A stretch of DNA of 6,061 bases from JBBRZF01 sp038236965 (GTDB lineage Bacteria > Acidobacteriota > Terriglobia > Terriglobales > Acidobacteriaceae), in contig JBBRZF010000199.1 of NCBI GenBank assembly GCA_038236965.1, positions 1 to 6,061 on the forward strand, in the 5' to 3' direction. The position numbers were made by a program, and so were the translations under genes. The notes under the pieces are model-generated. The model was not told the origin of the DNA. It worked only from the letters and a program-made list of their open reading frames with translations, and ran no database searches. Positions 1 to 4,810 of this stretch are shown here, piece after piece (position 1 is the stretch's first letter; every line of letters starts with the position of its first letter).

Positions 1-133
1 ACGTCGTCATTCGTTCTGCGGGGCTGGTTGTGTGGTCAGTCTCGTCGCCACCGACAGGTCGCGATCGCGCCCTCGGTGGGGCGGAGCTAATGTGAGAAAA
101 AGCGCCTGTTACACGGGGAAAGATCGTGACCCA

Positions 134-340
134 TTACAGTATGTCGGGCAATGGAGGGAAGTACTGCAAACGCTGAAAGCACTTCAGCAAAACCAAAAGA
201 CAGAGCAGGCCGGTGTCGTTGCGGACGTGAAGGCGCGCAAAGAGAACCTCCTCAGATGTTGGCGTGTAAGCATCTTGGAGTTCCCGTGCCGTGAACACCC
301 TGCTGAAGCGGGGATAAGCGGTGCGTTCGATCAAAGCCAT
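134..340 (-). pseudogene. tnpA: Tn3-family transposase, N-terminal fragment (DUF4158-type)
   Basis: This is the start of a Tn3-family transposase, the protein that cuts and joins transposon ends. The reading frame begins at the ATG at 338-340 (MALIERTAY); a TTG at 386-388 lies further upstream but adds an atypical leader. The 68 residues match the N-terminal DNA-binding (DUF4158-like) region: the TAYPRFSR motif, then ARELQDAYTPTSEE, then the helix LLVLLKCFQRLQYFPPLPDI. Full-length members are close to 1000 residues, so the catalytic DDE core is absent here. A TAA at 134-136 interrupts the frame right after LPDIL. The same frame is open again from 133 to the window edge, but similarity there is weak, so I cannot tell a nonsense mutation from a rearrangement. 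Positions 1-133 hold no other gene that I recognise. The family assignment is confident; the inactive state is inferred from the stop. Confidence 0.75.
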
Positions 341-358
341 CGGGACAGAATAGCAACA

Positions 359-396
359 ATGTACGACCACAGAGCCCTTTGTAAACAAAAGTCCCC
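359..396 (-). repeat. Candidate terminal inverted repeat of the Tn3-family element
   Basis: Read on the minus strand, the sequence begins GGGGACTTTTGTTTACAAAG at 396 and runs toward the transposase start about 20 bases further in. Tn3-family ends are typically about 38 bp and begin with GGGG, so position and first bases fit. The parA homology starts immediately outside this end, at 397, which independently supports a transposon boundary here. The opposite end and the 5-bp target duplication lie outside the window, and the 38-bp length is assumed from the family. Confidence 0.5.
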
Positions 397-734
397 ATTT
401 TGTGCTTACTCCGGCTCAACCCGGTCTCGGTTTGCAGGGTGCAAGACAGACCATCGAGAAACTGAACAGGGCAGGGAATCGGACAGCGTTCAAAATCCTT
501 TTGACAATCGTACCTCCCAGGCCCAATCGGGATGGGCAGGAAGCGATGTCCTATTTGGAAGAACAGAAGTTGCCGCACTTCAAGGTCTCGATTCCCCGAC
601 TCGTAGGGTTTCAGCGCGGTGTCATGGAAGGGGTCACCGTCGACAAGCTCGACCGGGCTCGTCTCGGCTGGATTGCCTACCAACGGGTGAGTGATGAAAT
701 ACTCGCATCGCTGAGCATCCAGGTGTCCGAGTAG
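397..734 (+). pseudogene. parA: ParA-type partition ATPase, C-terminal half only
   Basis: This is the remnant of a ParA/Soj-like ATPase that would position plasmids or integrative elements on the nucleoid. Readable homology begins at the Phe codon just before the GTG at 402 (VLTPAQPGL, the strand and loop after the missing Walker B region). It continues through a helix (ARQTIEKLNRAG), the strand AFKILLTIVPP, and the C-terminal part with LPHFKVSIPRLVGFQRGVMEGVTVDKL and the closing helix LGWIAYQRVSDEIL. The P-loop (KGGxGKT) and Walker B are absent: upstream sequence is the transposase end, not parA. About 112 residues remain of a usual 200-220. The fragment cannot bind ATP in the normal way. 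It ends with TAG at 732-734, 34 bases before a small ribbon-helix-helix gene, the usual partner in this kind of two-gene partition operon. No ribosome binding site was seen for GTG 402. Confidence 0.75.
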
Positions 735-757
735 TCGAGTACTCGGCAGCCCGAGTA
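727..757. promoter_or_regulatory. Operator-like cluster of CCGAGTA sites
   Basis: CCGAGTA occurs at 727-733 and 751-757, and its exact reverse complement TACTCGG at 740-746. A third forward CGAGTA at 736-741 joins the inverted copy to form the perfect palindrome CGAGTACTCG at 736-745. Forward CGAGTA copies start at 728, 736 and 752, so spacings are multiples of 8. Ribbon-helix-helix partition proteins bind short clustered direct and inverted half-sites in front of their own operons, so the product of the next gene is the obvious candidate binder. The last site overlaps the TATAAT element, which suits repression. The binding protein is inferred. Confidence 0.55.
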
Positions 758-761
758 TAAT
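756..761 (+). promoter_or_regulatory. -10 element TATAAT, probable leaderless promoter
   Basis: A perfect TATAAT lies 7 bases upstream of the ATG at 769. A start of transcription at the usual distance from the -10 falls at about 767-770, that is on or next to the start codon. There is no purine-rich ribosome binding site before the ATG, which agrees with a leaderless message. No good TTGACA-like -35 exists at 16-18 bp spacing (the region around 732-739 is CGAGT-rich), so the promoter may be weak or protein-dependent. Confidence 0.45.
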
Positions 762-768
762 CGGTTGC

Positions 769-1026
769 ATGGGAAGGTTCTCGAATCTGAAAACTATTAA
801 TGAACCAGCGCCTCGATCAGAAGAGGCACAGGCCGAACCGGAGACTAAACAGAAGAGAGCAGGGAAACGTGACCATCCTGATTACACACAGATCTCCGTG
901 TATATTCGGAAGGCCCCGTATCACGAGGTTAAGCGAATGCTCGTAGGGTGTAGTCAGGACTTCTCGGATTTGGTCAACGAACTCATTGAGGGGTGGCTTG
1001 CTCAGCGTGGCCCATCGCGCGGCTGA
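769..1026 (+). CDS. Small ribbon-helix-helix partner of ParA (ParB/CopG-like)
   Basis: This 85-residue protein is probably the DNA-binding partner in a ParA-type partition pair and the repressor of its own operon. The first 40 or so residues are charged and likely disordered (SEEAQAEPETKQKRAGKR). Positions 40-80 have the ribbon-helix-helix pattern: a short beta strand (YTQISVYIRK), helix 1 (APYHEVKRMLVG), a turn, and helix 2 (DFSDLVNELIEGWLAQR). The strand residues would enter the DNA groove. The start at ATG 769 is the only ATG in the right place; it has no ribosome binding site but sits next to a TATAAT. The gene is intact although its ATPase partner is destroyed, so any present role is more likely regulatory than partition. 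CopG-type antitoxin is an alternative, but the ParA remnant next door favours partition. Confidence 0.65.
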   Translation: MGRFSNLKTINEPAPRSEEAQAEPETKQKRAGKRDHPDYTQISVYIRKAPYHEVKRMLVGCSQDFSDLVNELIEGWLAQRGPSRG

Positions 1027-1060
1027 TTTCAACATGCGACCAGGCTCTCTAGGCCGTGAT

Positions 1061-1609
1061 ATGGGTCTACGCCTCTGTGACGCTGTATTCACAGTCGGGC
1101 ATTCGACGTTGCCCATCGAGCGCTTTATCGCCTTGCTGAAAACCTATGGTATCGAACGCCTCGCCGACATCCGCACGGTGCCGCGTTCGCGGCACAATCC
1201 GCAATTCAACGACACGGCCATGGCTGATAGCCTGACGGCCGCGCATCTTGAATATGTGCCGATGCCAGCGCTGGGCGGCCTGCGGCACACCCGCCAGGAT
1301 TCTACTAATACGGGCTGGCGTAACAAAAGCTTTCGTGGCTACGCCGACTACATGCAAACCGAAGAGTTTCAGGACGCGCTTGAGGCACTCATTAAGATGA
1401 GCCGCCAGAAACGCGTTGCGATTATGTGCGCCGAAGGGGTGCCATGGCGATGCCACCGTTCTCTGGTGGCCGACGCGCTCAATGTGCGTGATGTGCCGGC
1501 AGTGGAGATTTTATCGGAGACCAGCTACCGGATGCACAAGATCACGCCCTTTGCGCATGTGGAAGGCCTGCATATTACCTATCCGCCTGAGCAAACTACA
1601 TTACCGTAG
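1061..1609 (+). CDS. DUF488 family protein
   Basis: This 182-residue protein has the family hallmarks: an N-terminal VFTVGHSTLPIERFIALL segment, then ADIRTVPRSRHNPQFN, the loop ALGGLRHTR, and near residue 125 the signature CAEGVPWRCHRSLVADAL with paired Cys residues and a His. The biochemical role of DUF488 is not settled, so none is assigned. I chose ATG 1061 because it starts shortly before the conserved GHS strand and has AGG at 1051-1053; ATG 1034 is in frame but lacks such a site and would add nine unconserved residues. The gene begins 34 bases after the ribbon-helix-helix gene. It appears intact and is the first of a group (DUF488, uracil-DNA glycosylase, DUF2945) that looks like a separate import from the partition module. 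Confidence 0.85.
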   Translation: MGLRLCDAVFTVGHSTLPIERFIALLKTYGIERLADIRTVPRSRHNPQFNDTAMADSLTAAHLEYVPMPALGGLRHTRQDSTNTGWRNKSFRGYADYMQTEEFQDALEALIKMSRQKRVAIMCAEGVPWRCHRSLVADALNVRDVPAVEILSETSYRMHKITPFAHVEGLHITYPPEQTTLP

Positions 1610-1637
1610 TCGTTCACTCTGTTTGACCTCGTTTAGA

Positions 1638-1880
1638 ATGCGAAAAGCACTGCCACAACTGCTTGTGATATCCGCGCTTGCACGCCACGCATTGCGCCGA
1701 TGCCCTGCCATGCGGTCCCCACCCTGTCTTGCAGGCGCATAGGTCGGCGCGGTTGGGTATCGTCGGGCAGGCACCCGGTCGCAAAGTGCATGAAACCGGG
1801 ATTCCGTGGAACGCGCGTCCGGTGATCGTCTGCGCCACTGGCTTGGTCTTACACCCGAGCAATTCTACGATCCTTCAAAG
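1638..1880 (+). pseudogene. Uracil-DNA glycosylase family remnant, several frameshifts, 3' truncated
   Basis: Pieces of one uracil-DNA glycosylase superfamily protein, which would remove uracil from DNA, appear in changing frames. MRKALPQLL starts at ATG 1638; DIRACT follows in a second frame from 1667; CADALPCGPHPVLQAH and LGIVGQAPGRKVHETGIPWN are in a third frame up to about 1812; SGDRLRHWLGLTPEQFYDPSK continues from about 1818 back in the first frame. GQAPG is the active-site motif A region and GIPWN..SGDRLR its usual continuation. The last jump coincides with a CG duplication (GCGCGTCC where GCGTCC would keep the frame). Similarity stops at about 1880, so the C-terminal half, including the second active-site motif, is gone. 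At least three frame changes in about 240 bases make this a dead gene unless the assembly is faulty. Confidence 0.7.
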
Positions 1881-2073
1881 CCGATCCTTTGTGCATGGCG
1901 ATATGATCCGTCTTATCGCTTTGGATTTCATATTGCGGCTCGTCTCGACTAGCGTGATGCGTGTATCCCTTGTAATCGGCGTCTTGCGTATGGACCTTGA
2001 TGATCCGGCCGCTGACATGCCCGGCCTCAGAATTCCAAGTAACGTGATCACCGACTTTGAAGCGTTTTTGCAT
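1849..2073 (-). CDS. DUF2945 (HVA1 family) small protein
   Basis: This 74-residue protein matches DUF2945: KRFKVGDHVTWNSEAGHVSGRIIKVHT at the N-terminus forms a Tudor/SH3-like barrel (KVGD.V.W....G...G.I), followed by YEIQSDKTDHIAMHKGSALK. Members are usually 65-75 residues and of unknown biochemical role. The ATG at 2071-2073 is supported by AGGGAG at 2080-2085, six bases upstream; an earlier in-frame start at 2115 would add an unconserved leader. The conserved part ends at about 1876. The last residues (DRRIARV) are read from the opposite strand of the glycosylase remnant, so the native end was probably replaced at the junction. The gene is tail-to-tail with that remnant and could still be functional. 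Confidence 0.8.
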   Translation of the reverse strand: MQKRFKVGDHVTWNSEAGHVSGRIIKVHTQDADYKGYTHHASRDEPQYEIQSDKTDHIAMHKGSALKDRRIARV

Positions 2074-2079
2074 CTCATT

Positions 2080-2100
2080 CTCCCTAACGCGCCATGGCGC
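2080..2100 (-). promoter_or_regulatory. Ribosome binding site and 12-bp palindrome upstream of DUF2945
   Basis: AGGGAG at 2080-2085 (minus strand) is a good Shine-Dalgarno site and decides the start at 2073. Just upstream lies the perfect 12-bp palindrome GCGCCATGGCGC at 2089-2100, placed where an operator or 5' UTR structure could act. The palindrome may be chance in a GC-rich context. No convincing -35/-10 pair was found upstream. Confidence 0.4.
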
Positions 2101-2323
2101 AAACGAGTTCAACATGTCGCGATGCGCCGCGCACGGCCTTGCAAGCCTTGCTGTACCGTTGCGAGACCGAAACCTGCATGCTCATTTTATGGCCGGTTGC
2201 GAGGCCGTACAGTATTCAATCTCTCGTCACTATGCAGGACACGACTGACGATCCCTTTTTCCGTAATCGGTGGCGGTTGGCGTAGGTCGGGGATGCAGAG
2301 CGGGGTTAACGAGGAAGCCATGT
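2101..2323. other. Stretch without a recognised gene
   Basis: No frame on either strand gives a recognisable protein. The longest readings are 60-odd residues, without a Shine-Dalgarno site or domain pattern. A 34-codon minus-strand reading from ATG 2334 ends early and is unsupported. The stretch separates the DUF2945 gene from the end of the reductase-linked locus and probably contains the recombination junction between the two blocks. Short repeats such as GCCTTGC (twice near 2140-2155) are not convincing. Confidence 0.4.
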
Positions 2324-2415
2324 TCATCGGACATATCCCGTATGATTATTCTGAGGACCAACCGTATAATCGCTCAGCCGCGCTACGAGGTTCAGGCCGG
2401 ATAAGCTGATGAATG

Positions 2416-2844
2416 TTAAAAGTCCGCCCAAAGCCCAACCTTCCGCGCCATGACCGTGTCGGAGTAGTCTAAAAGCACCAGGGAGATTCCACGCTGGAAG
2501 CGTCCCGCGGCTGATCTCACCCAGGGATCGAGTGAAATCGAAAGCGTCCGCCCCCGGTCCGAATTGGTGCAATGCGCTTTGATTGAACAACTATTGCACG
2601 TTTCGGCGGGTGCCCGGTAGTTGATCACACGCAACTCGTGATCGATCTCCCTGCGTTCAAGCCTTGTACCCTGCGGACACTCCCAGGCATCCCGATCATG
2701 GTGAAAACGAAATCCTCCAGTGTCGTACTGATCGGAGCGGTGATGAGAATGCCGCGCCAGCCATTCGAGCAACATGGCAATGAGAAGCAGCAGGATGGCA
2801 TAGCCGCCCGCCAGCAACAGTTCCATATGGAATTCACCATTCAT
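2416..2844 (-). CDS. Membrane-anchored Cys-motif protein next to NO reductase, probable C-terminal frameshift
   Basis: This 142-residue protein has one N-terminal membrane helix (residues 8-29, LLAGGYAILLLLIAMLLEWLA) and a soluble part with four Cys at 56, 83, 86 and 92. The segment AWECPQGTRL to CNSCSIKAHCT resembles the zinc-binding C-terminal region of DDE transposases (ECPQG...YRAPA..C..C..K..C). Its role is unknown; it may bind a metal. The ATG at 2842-2844 overlaps the reductase TGA (ATGA), with GAAGG at 2851-2855, so the two are translationally coupled. The conserved frame seems to end at RFQRGISLVLL. After that, the annotated frame gives a polar tail ending at 2416, whereas another frame continues as LLRHGHGAEGWALGGLLTF and on to a stop at 2324, including a second hydrophobic helix. 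I therefore infer an indel near 2465-2475 and a native end at about 2324. Confidence 0.6.
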   Translation of the reverse strand: MNGEFHMELLLAGGYAILLLLIAMLLEWLARHSHHRSDQYDTGGFRFHHDRDAWECPQGTRLERREIDHELRVINYRAPAETCNSCSIKAHCTNSDRGRTLSISLDPWVRSAAGRFQRGISLVLLDYSDTVMARKVGLWADF

Positions 2845-3443
2845 TGCAGGCCTTCAACAGCTTCGGTGATTTCTGTGAAAAGGATCGCCTCAGGCTCTTC
2901 AAGGGTCGTAGCAGAGACGGTGTGCCGGATGCCGAGCCAGGTCAAATAAAGCAAGGGCGAAATGCCGCCGACAATAAAGACCACGTCACCGGGGAAGCGC
3001 ATCCACTCGATGAACGAGTTCATGGGATTGCCCAAAAACTTCAGTGTGCGGGCTTCAAAATATCCGTGATGAACCGATTCGTACAGCTGTAGAATTCCTA
3101 GCGGTAACAGGGTTGCAAAAACCATCCATGCCAGCCCCGCATTTAGTGACCAGAAACTGATCTTTGCGGCGCGGTCGGACCAACGTGCTTCCGGAATTAA
3201 GTACCGTATGCAGAACAAGGCCAGTCCAACGGCCAGCATGCCATAGACGCCCATCATCGCTGCGTGCGCATGATTCGCGGTCAATGCCGTTCCAATCTCG
3301 TAATAGGATACGACCGGCAGATTGACAAGGAATCCAAACACCCCCGCGCCCAGGAAATTCCAAAACCCGACAGGCCAAAAGTGTTCTTGGCGGCTCACTT
3401 GGTCTACGGCTTCCCCCAGGTGCTTAGGGGGAACCTTCCCCAC
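2841..3443 (-). pseudogene. norB: Nitric oxide reductase large subunit (qNor/NorB type), C-terminal fragment
   Basis: This is the last third or less of a membrane haem-copper reductase that reduces NO to N2O. From the GTG at 3443 the fragment has 200 residues and four hydrophobic helices: VGFWNFLGAGVFGFLVNLPV (25-44), MMGVYGMLAVGLALFCIRYL (63-82), a helix in LNAGLAWMVFATLLPLGILQ, and VVFIVGGISPLLYLTWLGI. His58 and His60 in TANHAHAAM are the paired axial ligands to the low-spin and active-site haems. Full qNor proteins are about 750 residues. The upstream helices carrying the non-haem iron ligands, and the quinol or cytochrome domain, are missing. The frame is open only to 3479, where a TGA closes it, so the fragment cannot be active. 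Residues before about 10 do not look native, placing the break near 3411-3420. Its stop overlaps the start of the next gene. Confidence 0.8.
3411..3441. repeat. Alternating inverted repeats TTCCCC / GGGGAA / TTCCCC
   Basis: TTCCCCC (3411-3417) pairs perfectly with GGGGGAA (3427-3433) across nine bases. The same GGGGAA can instead pair with TTCCCC at 3436-3441, though only two bases separate them, too few for a stable loop without opening part of the stem. They lie at the apparent break in the reductase gene. They may be a recombination scar or chance in a purine/pyrimidine-biased stretch. A further small hairpin, GGAAG/CTTCC at 3474-3489, follows. Confidence 0.4.
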
Positions 3444-3479
3444 CCCGGCTTGCCCGGAGGAGAAACGGGAAAGGGAAGA

Positions 3480-3734
3480 TCACACTTCCTCGCCGCCGCA
3501 GGTGAACCCGCCAAATCATCGTCATTGCCGAAAACTGCTGATTTACATAAACAGTGCAACCGCTTGCTCCCACTACATTTCAAGAGTTCCTACTTTCACC
3601 AACACTTTTACGCTTGACTTCGAATTTTATTCGTGGCCGATCCGCTCACCTATAGACCTCTGTTCGCACAATCGATCAAGTGTATGGTAACCGGGCCGCC
3701 TGGCGGCTCCCTTTATAGGAAGGAGTATCGCTTT
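3480..3734. other. Intergenic region upstream of the Cys-rich gene
   Basis: No gene is recognised on either strand. On the plus strand TTGACT at 3614-3619 resembles a -35 element, but no good -10 follows at 16-18 bp; TATAGA at 3651-3656 is too far away. CGAAT-TTT-ATTCG at 3621-3633 is a small inverted repeat. The perfect inverted repeat GCCGCC-T-GGCGGC at 3695-3707 would form a 5' UTR hairpin about 10 bases before the ribosome binding site of the next gene. The promoter of the downstream pair presumably lies here but cannot be fixed. Confidence 0.4.
3718..3725 (+). promoter_or_regulatory. Strong ribosome binding site for the Cys-rich gene
   Basis: GGAAGGAG lies nine bases before ATG 3735 and decides that start over the longer in-frame reading from 3633, whose N-terminal extension has no such site and would bury the signal peptide. 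Confidence 0.75.
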
Positions 3735-4010
3735 ATGACCATTGCTAGCATTTTCCGTTTGGCACTTCCTAGCGCAATTGTCTTCTTTTGTGTGATGGCG
3801 CAAGCAGGAGTTGTGCCGGGATGTCTGAAGGATTGTGGTTACGCGTCGATGCTGGATCACGGCACACGCTTCGGCTGTCAAACTGGCGTCTGCTATTGGA
3901 CCTCTTGCGGCGCCATGTGTCCCGGAACCGGTTGTGCTTCTTCATATAATGATAGCTGCGGCGCCATGGACTGGGGTTGTTACTCTATTTACGACTGTAC
4001 ATCACATTAA
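3735..4010 (+). CDS. Secreted cysteine-rich mini-protein (10 Cys), unknown family
   Basis: This 91-residue protein has a clear signal peptide: R8, a hydrophobic core LALPSAIVFFCVM, and an AQA|G cleavage site after residue 24. The mature part of about 67 residues has ten cysteines (30, 34, 48, 53, 58, 62, 67, 75, 82, 88), enough for five disulfides, with many Gly, Ser, Tyr and Trp and almost no charge. Its end looks like a tandem duplication: two 17-residue units each begin CGAM (residues 58-74 and 75-91), encoded by an exact 12-base repeat TGCGGCGCCATG at 3906-3917 and 3957-3968. The protein must act outside the cytoplasm, where disulfides can form. I do not recognise the family. A disulfide-rich toxin, a ligand or a surface peptide are possible, and none is shown. 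It ends with TAA ten bases before the next gene, so the two form an operon. Confidence 0.7.
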   Translation: MTIASIFRLALPSAIVFFCVMAQAGVVPGCLKDCGYASMLDHGTRFGCQTGVCYWTSCGAMCPGTGCASSYNDSCGAMDWGCYSIYDCTSH

Positions 4011-4020
4011 GGGCACTTTT

Positions 4021-4773
4021 ATGTCGATCAGACCTCACCTCAGATTTACGGAAATTATCCTTTGGTCTATTGCTATCGCCTTATTAGCATCGCTCCTCTT
4101 CACGCAAATGAGGAGGCGCGTCGTTATTGCCGCGTCCACCCCACCGCCGTATACGGTCATCATGAGAGAAACCGTTTATGATGGACACGGTAACTCAAAG
4201 AGCGGCCCTGAGTATCTTTATGCTGTGCGATCGGATGGATCCTCGGTGTGGAGGGAAACCCAGCACCCCTTAGCCCGGCGCGACATTAGATATGTCTCAG
4301 GTCAGACCGTTATTGTAAATGAGACAACCTCTTCCAAGAGCACTACCTTTGATTTAAACCGCAACACATCAGAGGGCAGAGATCCTAACTCACAGTGTCT
4401 CAACACGACATCTGGCAAACCATTTACTTCCGTCGGTCCCCAGGTTGTCTTAGGGGAGGAGGTCCTTATGGGAGTACGCTCTATCAAAATACAATTCACC
4501 ACTCCCACATCGACCGCAACATGATCCTTTGCGTTGGACTATGGGTGTGCCATGATACAGTCTCGCGTGGATTTTGGATTCGGTGTCGTTAGCGAGACAA
4601 CCTTCGTCGCTTTAATTCCGGGAGACCCAGCGGCCGAACTCTTTGACACATCTGACACTCTCTCAGAAGTGCCTCGTTCTAAACTGTTCTACTGTAGTAC
4701 TTGTCCTGTCAACACAAAACGGCAAAGGTTGCTCGACAGCTACTATTACTCTCATCACCAACCGAGTAAGTAG
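4021..4773 (+). pseudogene. Single-pass membrane protein with in-frame TGA, partner of the Cys-rich protein
   Basis: ATG 4021 follows AAGGG at 4009-4013. The N-terminus has one membrane helix (about residues 11-28, IILWSIAIALLASLLFT) flanked by Arg on both sides (R4, R8 and RRR at 31-33), so the topology is ambiguous; an extracytoplasmic soluble domain is most likely. That domain has beta-rich stretches (YLYAVRSDGSSVWRET, DIRYVSGQTVIVNETT) and PQVVLGEEVLMGVRSIKIQFTT. A TGA at codon 168 (4522-4524) ends this part. The same frame continues uninterrupted for 82 residues with LDYGCAMIQSRVDFG and TFVALIPGDPAAELF, which reads like the natural continuation of such proteins (W.AP.LGC...SR, then L..GEPDPALF). 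The TGA falls where such proteins have Trp, so TGG to TGA is the simplest explanation. If terminated at 4524 the product is 167 residues. The function is unknown; the short spacing suggests it acts with the Cys-rich protein. Confidence 0.55.
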
Positions 4774-4810
4774 GCGGGTATTTTACCTGTGCAGCCTTAC
4801 ATGCTCTTTT
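4774..4810. terminator. Weak candidate terminator between convergent genes
   Basis: CGGGTA-TTT-TACCTG at 4775-4789 can form a short hairpin containing a G-U pair. A T-run at 4807-4812 lies about 17 bases downstream, too far for a standard intrinsic terminator. The position between two converging genes is right, but the structure is poor. Confidence 0.2.

Noticed and set aside
32..694. Long plus-strand reading frame of 220 codons
   Set aside because: It crosses the antisense of the transposase and then parA in the wrong frame, with no domain pattern and a low-complexity, Arg-rich composition.
252..770. Minus-strand frame of 172 codons
   Set aside because: It is antisense to the parA remnant and shows no family features.
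2234..2334. Possible 34-codon minus-strand peptide gene
   Set aside because: No ribosome binding site, no recognisable motif, and a length expected by chance.
1678..2409. Long plus-strand reading frame of 243 codons
   Set aside because: Only its first part (to about 1812) is real glycosylase sequence; the rest is out of frame and then antisense to DUF2945.
3614..3656. Promoter with TTGACT and TATAGA
   Set aside because: The two elements are 31 bases apart, far from the 16-18 expected.
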